Assembly (NCBI GenBank): GCA_963070105.1
Contig: OY718806.1
Location: 455,001 to 519,000 of the forward strand
DNA length: 64,000 nucleotides
Origin: Litomosoides sigmodontis
Lineage: Eukaryota > Nematoda > Chromadorea > Rhabditida > Onchocercidae
Direction of reading: 5' to 3'
A program made the position numbers and the translations under genes. Below are positions 27,901 to 39,513 of this stretch, one piece after another. Under the pieces are notes generated by a model, which was given only the letters and a program-made list of their open reading frames with translations, was not told the origin of the DNA and made no database searches. Every line of letters starts with the position of its first letter. Positions within the stretch are counted from its first letter, which is position 1.

Positions 27901-30900
27901 GAAACACTAGCTCGGAGAAAAAACCTTTATTTGCTCCTTTATATCGGTTAGTACAATTTCTGATCGAAAATAGAATTTTGCAGGTTTTGTTGGTGATGGA
28001 TGTGTGAATATTTGTTTATTACCAAATTTATGTGGTGCAGAAGGCGTATGTCATACAACAAATAATTCAAGAGGTTGAGTTTGAGGCATTGCCTTCTTCT
28101 TTTTGTTCGTTGTTTTATTTCCCTTTTCTGGAATTTTTATATTTTTAAGCACTATTTTGAGTTCCGTAAGCGCGTGAATTGATTTCTCTGATTCTTTGGC
28201 TCTCATTTATTTTCATCTCTATCACTCTTTGAAGAACACTAATTTAAGAACCTTGTAGACCATCTGTTTTAGGATACGAATGCACTTGCAAGGGGGGATT
28301 AAGTGGACGGAATTGCGAACGCAAAGCCGCATTACAAATATGCCCAAAAGGATGGTATGGCACTTTCCCAAAATGCAAGCAATGCTCCTGTGACACGTGG
28401 AGAGGTTTCCTGGAACAATGCAATGCTGAAACAGGCGAATGCTATTGCAAGGTTACCTTCTCATCCCGATAAAGTATTGGATGCTGCGAAATCATTCTTG
28501 TTTATTTTTGTAATATCCTCAAAAGAATAAAGTTGAGTGACGCTTATTGTTTGTAGAGTGGCGCTTATCATTCGGGAGGTGAATGTATTTCCTGTGAATG
28601 CGGTTATGGTTCATCAGGTTCAACTTGCACCTCAAAAGGGCAATGTCAGTGTGCTGGTGAAGCAGTCGGTCGTCGGTGTGATCGATGCCCTGGTAAAGAT
28701 CAGGTTTTGGATCGAAAAACTTTGAAGTGTTTAAAAATTATGAATAGATGCCCATCGAACATTGAGTACGGTATTCAATGGCCAACGACTATTGTTGGAA
28801 CAACTGCAAGACAAGTAATATCTTCTTCCTTCCAACGCTTTCTTCCTCATCCTCCTTTTTCTCAAAATTGTTATGTTTCAAGTAATCGAGGTGGAAGAAG
28901 AAAACAAATTTAATGATGAATCTCGCCTCTCTAGGAGATACTGGACAATGTTATAGTCTGAAAAAAATGTGGACTATTCAAAGATCGCATTACTTATTGA
29001 TTTTCCCATTTGTGAATTTTCAAGTAAGATAGCCACTGTTCAATAGCTGACAATATTAATTGCACTGATTTTTCTGTTTTTTGAGAGTTGTCCAAATGGT
29101 AAAGTGGGTTTTGCTTTGCGGAAATGCCTGAAAAGTGCCCACTGGGATCGAGTTAACGACTACAACTGTACTCTTCCTGCTCTTACTAAGGTAGGTATGG
29201 TATTACTTCCGTCAGTGTCCAAATTTTAATTTTTTAATTTATTAAACTTTTGTCTCAACGAAGTAATTTCCTTTCCCAACATCTCTTTTGAAGATGTACC
29301 GATTCCATAAATCTATAAACAAATCCTTATTCGAAAAATGAAAATGAGATTTACAATTTTCAGTTAGACTTGACTGACCGAATGAAATTTGCACAGAGTT
29401 TGCTAAATGCAACAAGCAGTGCGCTGCAGTTGAAAGGTATCAATGTTGTTATTGCGAGAAAAGCGTTGGAACAATTGATCGACGAGGAACTAAGTGGGAA
29501 TGACCCTCATCCCAGTAGTCATTTGAAGTTTGTATTCTGCCTTTTTTTATTTTATTCTTTTTCAGAAATTTTAAACAAAAAGTTATAAAAAAAATTTTAG
29601 CTTTTAAAATGTTTGATATTAAGTGAAACAAATTTTTCCCTTCTACAACTGTTATTTGCAGGTCAACAGAATATACCAATAACATACTGAAAGTTGGAGA
29701 CAGTTTACTGAAGATAGAAGGTTATCCGAATAATGCTCAATTAATTCACCTCTTTAACGATTACGGTATTCATGTAGCGAACGTCCATCAAATGCATTCA
29801 TATCTCAAGCCATTTATATTCTGTGGGCAAAATATGGGTCACTTTTTTTCCTCTTAATTTTTCAATTTTTATGTCGAAGTATAAAAAAAGTAGATGATGA
29901 AATAAAAAAAGGAATCGGTTTTGCTGCTAATAACGCAAAACTTTTTTGGAAAGCTCTCCTAAGATTGTGTCGCAAATGCAGAAATGCAATAATCGTCCGG
30001 AAATACTGTGCTCAGCTGAATTTATTCTTCTAGTGATCCAAATAATATTGTTTAATAAGTTAATCTCGGATAATACTGTCAAAACTGACATCCTACCGTT
30101 TCTTCTAGGATTTTACAGATACTTATTCAAGACAATAAAGCAATTTTTGAGAGTGTTGGGTAATAATCCATGTTATTAATTACAGTCTTCGCAGTTGATG
30201 ATATGCCTGCTCAAGGTCGTGCATTACCAAAGTTCAACAATTTTGTGGATAAACGCGTGGAGAGTTTCCGTAGTATACAGATGAAGCTTCTATGTGAGGA
30301 TACAGCAGCTTATCCTAAAGTTATATTTTATAGTATGTTCAGCAATATACACTGTTTTCGTTGCAAAGCACCGGTCGTCGCCGTTTTTTACAATACTACC
30401 TGTACGATTCAAGTACTATTTCCCGTTAGTGAGGAAGTTTGGAGGTATCCAGAATGTGCGATTGCCAAAGACTCTGCAGAAAATAACAAGCTATTCGGAA
30501 CTAAGGATTGGGAAGATAGAAATGTAGAAAGGGAAAATATATTCCTGGAATGGTCTGCACAAGGGACGACACTCGTGGGACTTAATCGGACCCATGTTAT
30601 TTGTAATTTCGAAAGATCTGGGATTTACACAATTATTGTACGACCAGAACGCGGAGCTCTGGTAAGCAAGATTTTTGATCAAAAATTGTTTCTTATTATA
30701 AAGTATAGCGGTAAGAATTAATACGAAGAAGTAAAATTTCAAACTTTCAAGGGCGGAATTTTCGTTTTAATTTTTGGAGCAAAATGTTCCTTGGAAAATC
30801 AACTTGCAGATCCGTTTTATACCTTCGAAAACCATGCCTTATGCCGAATTATTGTGCGTATTATTTTCTCTTATTTTACTTTCATTATCCGCAGTGCGGA

Positions 30901-33143
30901 CCCTTTATCGATCCTGCTTGAGCCTTAGGCTTATACGATTCGGCTTCATCGTTATGTTTTCACTTAATGTGATCGCTGTTTCCTTTATTCATCGCCTTCA
31001 GCCAAGCATTGTATGTCTATTTGATTCATAAGTTTTGAATTTTGAATTAGGAATTTAACTGGATATGATTTCGTCGAAAATAGTTGGGTATTGGGTGTTT
31101 GTTATACTTATTTCACAAATAGTTGTCATAAATCGCAATCTGTTTCTTTTTTTCATTTTTGCTCAGGCTTTCTATTCTAATGTTTTTACAAAAATAATCC
31201 TTCAGATCTTTTGTCTTGCACGGAATACAATTATAAGTTTATGCACTTCGGCAGTATTCGCATGGCTTTTTATGTATTCCTTCCACATTTATCGACTCTT
31301 GGCAACGGAAAGAGCAGAGTCAAAGTAAGTTTTAGAGGTTTCTTGAAGCTTCAGTCATTATTTCTCGAAAAAACTGCACCCTTTGATAATGTTGGTCTCT
31401 AATTTGACTTTTAATTACTCCCAATTAATAAAATAATTAAGTTAAGTTAAAATCGAAATTTTTGCAGCTACTGGATGGTAATACTGTGTTCAGTAATTAT
31501 TCCAATATTGTTGTCACTGGCATCCTTCTTCTTTGCCCCAGGATGTTGTTCACTGTCGCCAAACCAATCTTTCTTCTGGGTCCTTCTAGTTCCAGTTGTA
31601 CTGTATATTTTGGTAATTCATTTTTTTAATTTACTTCATTGATTTACTATATTATTCTGTGTTGTTTTATTCAATATCTCGCTTTGCCTTCACTTGCTTC
31701 CTCTTTCCTGCTCGAATTCAGGTTTTATAAAAAATCTGCAAATTGTCCAATATTAGAAACTTATTTGTCGTCTTGTCATACCTCATCACCAAGAAGGAAA
31801 AGCAATGAGACTAACCTATAGTTATAGATCTCTACATTACCTAGATTAAGCTATGGACAACAAAGTTGTAAATGATTACCTTACTAAAGTAGCTAATTGA
31901 CAGTGTGGTATGACAACTAGCAGGTATTGCACTTCTGTCATTGATTGGTGGCTGAGTCAACTTTAAGCCACTACTAGGAAATCTAGGAATAGTTGAATTC
32001 AAGGCAATTATTAGATAGCTCTTGCCCTGTTGGGGATGTCACTCTTGAACTTGACAATAATACAACAGATCTTGAAATTCCAAGTTTTATTATATTTGCC
32101 GCTTATTTTTAAATTTATCTCCGTTTCCGCGGTAAATGCAATTTGCAAGCGAGATTATTAAATTATGTTTTTTTGAATCATGTCATAAATAAGAGTTTCA
32201 GTTCGATTTTTACGCATTTTCGACGGCTCTTCTGATATCTTTTAGCAAGCAGTTTGATTATATAGTTACCGAGTATTCCATTCGAACAGCACTTTGTTTG
32301 CACATTATTCTGGTTTGTTTTCGTTTTAAATGAGCCAACTTATTCGATTCTTCAACAGTTCTTTTTCTTAATATTTGCAAAATACTAAAAATGCAATCAT
32401 AGATAATTCTCGTAGTCATTGCTGAAAAGAAAAGAAATTCATGTTAGGAAACATAGGAAATTTAGTGACATGTGATAGAGAGTGCATGAATTTTCTATTG
32501 TTCCACTTTTATTTTACTAAGGATCTCTCACCATTTCATTTTTCATTTTAATTTTTTTTTATTGGAATTCATATTTTTGCTCATTTAAGTGAAGACGGGG
32601 ATGAAAACTCTATGAAACATTTAATTAGGTCAGGAAGAAGAAGATCTGTAGAATGAAGGTTATTTTTTAATCGGAGATAAAGTTCGGAGATAGATTTCAT
32701 TATGGAAAATTATTACATGATGAAGCGAAAAAAAGTTCGAAATAAAAGAAGACAGATTTTAGCCAATATTATGTGCGTTCTACAATTCTTTCGGCCTCTA
32801 CATACTGTTCGATCATGCCGACAGTCCGCTATATGAAATTACATTCAATTCAACACTGGTTTTTATCTCCACATATATTTTTCTATGGACAAATTACTTT
32901 GGTCCAAAGGTGATGATTTATTCCTACAATAAACAAGACTTTAAAAATAAGGGAAACGCGAGAAATTGAAGACATTTTAACACGGTTAATAAAAGATTGT
33001 GATTTCTCTTAATTTCAAACCAATCATTTCAAATGTTCACCTACTAAATTCTGATACATTTTTAGAACTTGATGGTCAAATTTCTTGATTTCCAGATAGT
33101 TTTATTCTTACATCGTGCTAAAAATGCCTATCCATCCTCATAG
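12911..33143 (+). CDS. fmi-1: Flamingo/CELSR-type cadherin 7TM adhesion receptor
   Basis: Planar-polarity/axon-guidance adhesion GPCR, about 2525 residues over 40 exons. Exons: 12911-13551, 14544-14727, 15186-15464, 15923-16013, 16093-16292, 16486-16722, 16878-17129, 17688-17949, 18038-18199, 19587-19821, 19969-20230, 20448-20545, 20600-20743, 20917-21056, 21136-21397, 21681-21879, 22077-22158, 23290-23418, 24649-24877, 25020-25191, 25267-25344, 25493-25602, 25754-26127, 26288-26481, 26565-26635, 26688-26844, 27076-27246, 27483-27573, 27984-28073, 28273-28451, 28557-28814, 29086-29190, 29364-29527, 29662-29837, 30186-30661, 30810-31010, 31206-31324, 31468-31612, 32202-32312, 33096-33143. Domains in order: hydrophobic N-terminus; basic furin-type site RRSKRW; nine cadherin repeats with eight linkers of the DxNDNAP kind (two degenerate, DINDH and DVNAAP); EGF; laminin G1; EGF; laminin G2; two EGF; laminin-EGF; hormone-receptor domain; GAIN with degenerate GPS; TM helices from 30837. 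The ATG at 12911 is the only Met before the hydrophobic segment. Weak junctions: 25191 donor, 26287 acceptor, 26687 acceptor (not AG). The ICL3/TM6 exon is uncertain. Confidence 0.88.
25819..25842. repeat. Perfect inverted repeat inside a laminin G exon
   Basis: GTCGAGCAATA is followed by AC and then its exact reverse complement TATTGCTCGAC. The 11-bp perfect stem has a two-base spacer and lies inside the coding exon 25754-26127 of the Flamingo gene. It may be chance, since both arms are fully coding. Confidence 0.6.
26636..26687 (+). other. Flamingo intron without an AG acceptor in phase
   Basis: The donor after 26635 is a good GTAATT. The next laminin G2 exon fits perfectly in phase if it starts at 26688, so that TG plus G gives Trp followed by Asn-Leu-Lys. 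But the bases before 26688 are TTTTTTTCATT, where TTTTTTTCAG would be expected. The AG at 26696-26697 (exon from 26698) creates an immediate stop. The AG at 26721-26722 keeps the frame but removes conserved laminin G residues. Confidence 0.6.
27305..27365. repeat. Near-perfect 29-bp hairpin in a Flamingo intron
   Basis: Arms 27305-27333 and 27337-27365 are reverse complements with one G:T pair (27315/27355) and one mismatch (27319/27351), closing on a three-base AAA loop. It sits 58 bp beyond the donor at 27246. It could form a cruciform in DNA or a dsRNA hairpin in the pre-mRNA. Confidence 0.85.
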
Positions 33144-34620
33144 GACAGACTAAAGAGTAACTGCATTGAATATCTGGAAACATTGAACGTGTTGCTTGAA
33201 AGTTGGCATCAAGAAGACTTTGGCAACATAAAATCTCAGATGCATCTCGAAATTACAAATTCGCTCTATGATTAGTGTGTGGTAGCAAGTTACGAGTCAG
33301 GAATAAAACGTGTTTTCATAACTTGCTTTCTTCCTGCAAATCCACCGATTGAATGAGATTTTCGTGGCAAGGAATTCGTTGACTGGATATCGTGCAATAT
33401 AATGCAATTTAATTCTGTTTTCAGCGAAATATGCGTTATGATAATGGTTTATGGGTGAACAATTTGGCAAAAAGTACAGGGACTTTAGGTCATCAATGTC
33501 AAACACCGCTTCTGTTGCAATCACAGAATGCAGATTCAAATCTACTGATAACTTCAAAATATCGTAATTTTCACCTTGCTTTTTAATTCTTAATTGGAAA
33601 TTTTATAGCGTAATGAGATTCTTGCTTTTTTGAAACGTTAAAATACCGAGTAACTGTTAAAGATGCGGAAATAAGTGGAGACTGCGTTAATGGTTGGATG
33701 CCTGATATCATACCTTCAACAACATATGTTCATCACCAATCGACGCATGGTGTACCACATCCGAAAATTTTAAGTCCACCGATGAAAATACTCAACCAGG
33801 AGGCGTATTGTAGTGCGGAAGGAATTGCTTTACTCTATCAAGATAACGCTCCTTCCATTGACACCGATCATATTTATGGTACTCGTTCCAGTGAGCATCA
33901 TTATCCATCTTTCACTTTTACTCATTAGTGCTATAATGTATGTGCTATTCTTATTGCTCTTAATCGGTTTATTATCGATTAGGTTTTGAATTCTCCAAAA
34001 TGAAACCGTTGAAATTTATGCTTTCAAACTGTTTACTAAATTTATTTAAGGATAAACCATTTATTGCTTGCAATGCTAAATTGAGTTTTTCAAAATTATC
34101 TTCTTATTTCAACTATTCGCACACATTAATTCATAAGCAAAATAGAGGTATGCGATAAAAGTTTGAATCATTTGGGACGTGAAAAAACCATGTAATTAAC
34201 GAGGAAGTGATTTCAAATGTTTGTTAAAATTCAGAAAAAAATTATGGTAAGTCTTTGAGTGCAATAAAGAAGACGTGTCTACATTTTTCACTGCACTGAT
34301 TGTAAAAATCTCTGCTTTTTTCTTTTAAATGACTTGAATGAACTGTTTTGGTGATCTTTATAATGTCATGTATATGGAGTCTCATTTCTCTTCTACTTTT
34401 CAATTAGCCAATTTCTAAATTGAATTCGCGATCCTTCCTCTCTCTAACTGTTGTGTCTCAGTGTTGTTTAATTTGATGGGGTGGGAACGACAGGATAATA
34501 CAGTATGTAACATTCAGCCTGTGGCCGTAACTGCAAGGCGTTCTTCACTTGTCACAGGAAAGTTATCAAATTAGGCAGTTTAATTCGACCCAATTATCTA
34601 TCGTTGTTTGGACTGCCTGA
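33144..34620 (+). CDS. Candidate cytoplasmic-tail exons of the Flamingo receptor
   Basis: Exon-like blocks that stay in phase with the 7TM exons if the acceptor ending at 33143 (CCTCATAG) is used: 33144-33188, 33425-33563, 33663-33890 (alternative donor after 33878), 34462-34502 and 34558-34620 ending in TGA. The first three look genuinely coding: polar, Ser/Asn/Gln-rich sequence with the pieces NMRYDNGLW and PHPKILSPPMK. The last two are weaker. A competing acceptor at 34771 leads to a different short C-terminus ending near 34852. Read straight through from 33096, the frame instead meets TAG at 33141-33143. This is either the intracellular tail used by an alternative transcript or evidence that the TAG is an error. 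Confidence 0.42.
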
Positions 34621-35988
34621 TGATGTCCATGGCTGGTTGTTTCTGTTGACTGTGAATAACAGTGCGATTTCAAAATCTCTTCCAGAATGTGTTGTGTTGT
34701 AATAGTGAATGGACGCAAGTGAATATCTAATATATCTGAATGTCTGTGTGCATTTGTATGTGTGTCATTAAGATTTAAGTCATTCATCATGGAGCGAATG
34801 GAAGTCGTTCGCAAACAATTGCAAAAAATGGATAACTATCGTGATACTTTAAATAGAGCATTGGGAAGGAAGAAATGGAATAGATGTTGGCAAATACATT
34901 GTACATGCCAACACTCTTGTTATGTCATTCTAAGTGATTTTATTTAAGGCTTCACAGAATCTGTCGCGTGTCCCTATCCAAAATTATTCAAAACTATTCA
35001 CCCAAGTCATGTTTCACAGTGCTGTACTTGTTATTTCGAATATTTAAAACCACTGCCTAGTTTCGCATGCTGTTCTTATGTTACCTTCCATATTTTTTCC
35101 ATACTTTCATCCGTTTTCGAATTTTTGTAAGTGTGCTTGTCAAATCTCACCATTACATTTAAGGATAACTGAAAACAAAATTAATCAATCTGCCACATAC
35201 CGTTTTTACTTTGCTGCTTACTGCAGTTATTAAGCATTTTTGTGATCAAGTCGATGTTAAAATAAAAAGGAAATTACGTAATCTGAAAAAAATCAGTAAG
35301 ACATTCAGGAAAATTAAATATAGCACAAATCGCAATATCTTTATTAAGCGGTAGGTGATTAATTTGATTTGGGTATGAATAACATTAGATTAACGAAGTG
35401 AGAAATTTAGCTTTCCTTGCAATAATGAGGATATATTGCCACAAGACTGCTAACTTGATCTTAACTTTCAATAATAAATGAAATGATTGATTCTAAAGAA
35501 AAATTCGATTTATACCTGATGTACCATACTGCATCGATGTTACGTATCATATGGGATAAAACCGATAAGAGCGTTTCAAGGGATTTTAATCACCCGTTTA
35601 AAAATATGCAAATGCATAGGCTACATCTGCCTAGCTTTCATCTGAAATTAGCACCAAGACAAATTAATAGATGTACAAAGAGTTATGTGATAGGTAGTTT
35701 GATTTTCAGAGTAATGCTGTATTTACTTCGCCCTCTGCCAGAAAACATGTGGAACAGAAAAGTACCACTGGATTAATACACTTATGTATATCACAGTTGG
35801 CTCATACTGTTCATTGGTTTCGTACGTGGCATTTACAGGCCATAAGGACCTGATCGAAACTTTTGAGATAGTTACTGTGGCATACAATAATATATCCAAG
35901 TCAAAGTTCTTTTCCTGGAATGTGCCATATTTCGTACAGCTCAGATTTTGCACCAAAAAAAGGCGAGCGTAAAAAGAATTTTTTTTTC
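34621..35988. other. Region between Flamingo tail and secreted-protein gene
   Basis: No supported gene. An open frame starting at 34789 (ATGGAGCGA) gives about 52 residues with a helical, charged start and could be another Flamingo tail exon, but I cannot join it in phase. A 97-codon open frame at 35483-35776 has no recognisable features. The promoter and outron of the gene at 36007 should lie in the last few hundred bases. Confidence 0.4.
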
Positions 35989-35990
35989 AG
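35989..35990 (+). promoter_or_regulatory. Likely spliced-leader trans-splice acceptor
   Basis: A run of T followed by CAG ends at 35990, 16 bases before the ATG at 36007. No upstream coding exon joins here, so this is the natural trans-splice site for the single-exon secreted-protein gene. It also rules out the longer in-frame start at 35920, which would lie in the outron. Confidence 0.65.
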
Positions 35991-36006
35991 GATATCTGAA
36001 ATAGAT

Positions 36007-36810
36007 ATGACGAAGAAGATTATTTTGGTAATTCTGTTATTAAATGGAATCATTTGTGAGGCGCAGTATAATGGCTGTTTCATGTCTGGTGATGTTTCTG
36101 GGCGTTCCACTCGGTGTGGTGAAAACTCAAAAGACGAAGAGAACTTGAAAGATCCAATGGAGATAATGAAACGTGCTGGGGAGTTCCTTGAAAAACAAAG
36201 CAGAATTATATTGGACCCAATGACTTGGACTATAGCGACACCGGCACCACCGCCACCAGCATCTGCTCCACCGGTCATTAATGCAGCAGCGATAGCATCA
36301 GATCCAGCACTTCTAGTTCAACCAGCCGTAACCGGAGCAAAAGCGCAACCATCATACATTCCGCTATATTCGTTAGCATTGCCCCATGGCACCAATTCAC
36401 TCCTTACTCCCATTTCGAAAGATCTTCCAAATGTACCTAATTTACAATTGTTACCATTTGTTGGAGTAGTCTCTCCAGGAAACCCACAAAGCCTTCAGAA
36501 TTATTCCATTTCAACTAGCCAAAAAAATTTTCCCCTCCATCTTGACAATTCTGAACAGATAGGCAGATCCCAACATCAATTTCAGAACCAGCCCAATTAC
36601 ATGGCAAATGAAAAGAACGAAATGCCTCCTCCGTTGAAAATGTTACCTCCACCTCCATTACCAAAATTTTACGCTAAACAACAGAATCTAAAATTGAAGG
36701 AAAATAATGATTTGACAGATATGAATGGCGTAAAGCCCATTAGGTTGGTTTTGAACTGGCCAATAGCCGCAGTGGCATCCGAAAAAGGCAGTCAGCCAAC
36801 TACTGTTTAA
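36007..36810 (+). CDS. Secreted proline-rich protein, family not recognised
   Basis: A 267-residue protein from one uninterrupted exon, unusual among its multi-exon neighbours. The start at 36007 gives a clear signal peptide (MTKKIILVILLLNGIICEA), probably cut before QYNGC; the only cysteines of the mature protein are two near its N-terminus. A short acidic/basic stretch follows (KDEENLKDPMEIMKRAG), then low-complexity sequence with Pro runs (PAPPPPASAPP near residue 80 and PPPPLPK near residue 225), many Gln, Asn and Ser, and no transmembrane segment. I recognise no domain and make no functional claim. Secretion is predicted; an extracellular-matrix or surface role would be a guess. The likely trans-splice site lies 16 bases upstream. 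Confidence 0.7.
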   Translation: MTKKIILVILLLNGIICEAQYNGCFMSGDVSGRSTRCGENSKDEENLKDPMEIMKRAGEFLEKQSRIILDPMTWTIATPAPPPPASAPPVINAAAIASDPALLVQPAVTGAKAQPSYIPLYSLALPHGTNSLLTPISKDLPNVPNLQLLPFVGVVSPGNPQSLQNYSISTSQKNFPLHLDNSEQIGRSQHQFQNQPNYMANEKNEMPPPLKMLPPPPLPKFYAKQQNLKLKENNDLTDMNGVKPIRLVLNWPIAAVASEKGSQPTTV

Positions 36811-37650
36811 CTCCTTTCATTATTTCAAAAGGCCTAGAATCTTCAACTTCTCGTAAACCTTTCTTTTTTCTTCTTTTTTCAAGCAATTCCAATCTGCGGT
36901 CACTGGTTATTGTTATTGTTATTTTCTCAGTTTCACTCCTACTTCGTCCAGCATCGCTATTTGCCAAAATTTAATTTCATTTCAGCTGCTTTACCGCAAT
37001 AATTCCTCCGTAGTCTGAAAAGTGAATGTTTGTATTCACTAAATAAGAACCACGAAATCAGGCTAATTTTTGTACGTGAAATTCAACGATAAGCGGTAGA
37101 TTTGCGTGTTGTTTCTCTGCCATAGCAGCTTGCGAGTTTTATCTGTCTTTATGGAAAGTGTACCATCACGTTTACATATCTCTTTGTAAATATCAAGCAA
37201 GCAACTATTTTCATGCACCTTCTTCTTGTTCAGTGCGCAATCCAAATAAACGTTTCCGATGTTATTTATAACGAAAGGGAAAATGCGAATGCCTTTACGC
37301 CATTTTCCTATTTTCGTCAATGTCTGAGTGCTTGTCTTCCCTTCCAACCCCTCTCCCTCCCTCCCACCACCCAAAAACTGTTCAGGTGGTGTGTGTGTGT
37401 GTGTGTATACGATATCAGCGTTCTTTGACAATTCCATACAGACAGATCTTTAGCGATCGATCTATCAGAAAAAAATGAAAATTTTATTCAAAACAATACT
37501 TTTCTTGTTTCACAGTGAAATAACCAAATATTATATATCTGAAAATGAACAAACACACTAATCCAGAACAAATTGAATAAAAAACAAGACAAAAAAAAGT
37601 GTTTTAACTGATAAAAAAGCAAAATAAAAAACAATTCTTCACTTGATTCA
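36811..37650. other. Convergent 3' region between two genes
   Basis: The secreted-protein gene (+) and the CDK-like gene (-) end tail to tail here. I see no coding sequence. The stretch should contain both 3' UTRs and carries one GT microsatellite at 37389-37406. Confidence 0.6.
37389..37406. repeat. GT dinucleotide microsatellite
   Basis: Nine perfect GT units in the convergent intergenic region. A simple length-variable repeat. Confidence 0.95.
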
Positions 37651-39513
37651 TTACTCGCTAGTTGGAAGCCTTGTCCGATCAATGTCATCAAAGTATAGAT
37701 TTGCCAAAAGATTTTCCGCAGATATTCGTTTCGTCGGCTCGTATGTTAGCATTTTCTGCAAAGATGAAAAATACCTTAGAAATTAAAATGGCATAATGCA
37801 AAACCAATGTAGTCGCGTCTGATCTAAATCTTTGAGGTAAAACACTGAACCTCCACGATCTTAATGCCATCATAATCCATTAAGCCGTTAAGGATTTCAT
37901 GAAGACGGTTATTCGTCCAGTTAGGGAATGTTTCGGAGCAATTTTGTGCAAGCCTGCGCAACGTTTGTTTAGGTGGAGTCGACAGCAATCTAAAAGATAA
38001 TGATAAAGAAGGTGATAAAAGATGACGGGAAAAAATACATATGAATAAATGTTAAACAAACTTAAAAATGCTAAGAATCTGATCAATGTCCGAATCACTA
38101 GGAGTAAACAGTGCTTGCTTCAGAGCCATTTCAGCGTGAACGCATCCAATGCTCCACATGTCTACTGCTGGTGTGCAAAAAGTCCAACCAAATAGCAATT
38201 CTGGAGCTTTATAAAACCGATCAGAATCCTGTAAGCCATACCCAAACGTCTATCTTTAAGTGTAAAGATGAGTCTTTAATGCAGTTTTCAAAACATTAGA
38301 AAATTAGAGCTTTCAAACATCAGAACATTAGAATGTGGAAAAATAACCTCGTTCACATAACTTCCCTCTTGTTTGTAAATCGAATCATCAAAACGGAACT
38401 CAGCAAGCTTAATGTAACCTTTTTGATCAATTAGTATGTTTTCAGGCTTTAAATTACGGTGTAGAATATTTCTTCCATGGCAATAACTGATAGCTTGAAG
38501 GATCTGGTACAAATACAACTTCTGCTGCAATTAATTAAATCCTCAATTCTCTGTGTCCTCTATTTTCAGCACTTAAAAAAGACGAATTGAAATGATTTTC
38601 GACCTCTTTCCTTCTTAATTTCAAGAAACTAGATTTAAGGAGGCGAGGAAAGAGCAATTGAAGAACTACATTGACCTCAGGTATATCCATCCATTCGCCA
38701 TCAGGAATTCGACTGATATAAGACTTCAAATTCATACAAACAAATCCATATACCACATATGACTGATTTCCGTTTACCACTGCGTCTTCACAGCTGCAAT
38801 TACTGCTAGATGAATAATTAGAATTAAAACGACACGCCAGTCCTAATAGGCTTCATATACTAGTCTCAGATGAGAGCTCCCGGATTATAACATTTAATAA
38901 GCTCTGAAATTTATCCAAAGTTTCAACTCTCACAGCAGGGTAAAATACTTCTAAATGCAGTTGGTTTTTGTTTTTCGTTCACGTCTCAAAACTTTCGCTA
39001 CTAAACTGCGTTTCCTCTACCTGTTATTACTTCCGTTCAATGCTATTCGTCCAAAAAAACCTGCTTCTTGGAGAATACGACAAGTATCTCCTACACCTCT
39101 AGACAATTTATTTTCTCCCACATCTATGGTGTAGTAAGGCCTACAGTTCACTGCGATAAAAAAATAACATACGAAACGATGTTCGGGTGTTTCATTGATT
39201 TAAGCATTGTAATTTCTCGTATAAGCACAGATGGCACATGCTCAGATGTTGAATTCGCTCTGACTTTCTTGATTGAAACCATCTTTCCTACATGCACATC
39301 GATAGACCGGTAGACGGTACCATACATCCCTGATAACATTTGGAATTAAAGGAACCAATTTTTAAAAATTATTCTGAATTGGAATGTTTTTTGTAGCGTA
39401 TAAAACAAATACAACACACCTCCTCCAATTATTCCAACTCCAGTGTAATAAATGTTCCAACCATCTGGTAGTTCTGAAGCCATTCTTAAAACTGTTTGTG
39501 CTGAAGAAGACAT
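37651..39513 (-). CDS. CDK1-like protein, predicted pseudokinase
   Basis: Seven exons, all GT-AG and in phase: 39513-39420, 39329-39173, 38793-38676, 38524-38348, 38228-38062, 37989-37851, 37755-37651 (TAA). About 318 residues from the ATG at 39513, or 308 from the in-frame ATG at 39483. The protein follows CDK1 from end to end: Gly-loop GGGMYGTVY, Lys in VSIKKVR, a PSTAIRE-like helix [55 protein letters not shown]-like [13 protein letters not shown]. The key catalytic residues are changed: HRD is HRN ([10 protein letters not shown]), DFG is EFR (KLAEFRFDD), and the T-loop Thr position is Val (GSYVNE). The loop length between EFR and APE matches CDK1, so these are substitutions rather than a misread exon. 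No frameshift or stop is seen, so a maintained pseudokinase is more likely than a dead gene. A cyclin-binding or decoy role is inference. Confidence 0.85.
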
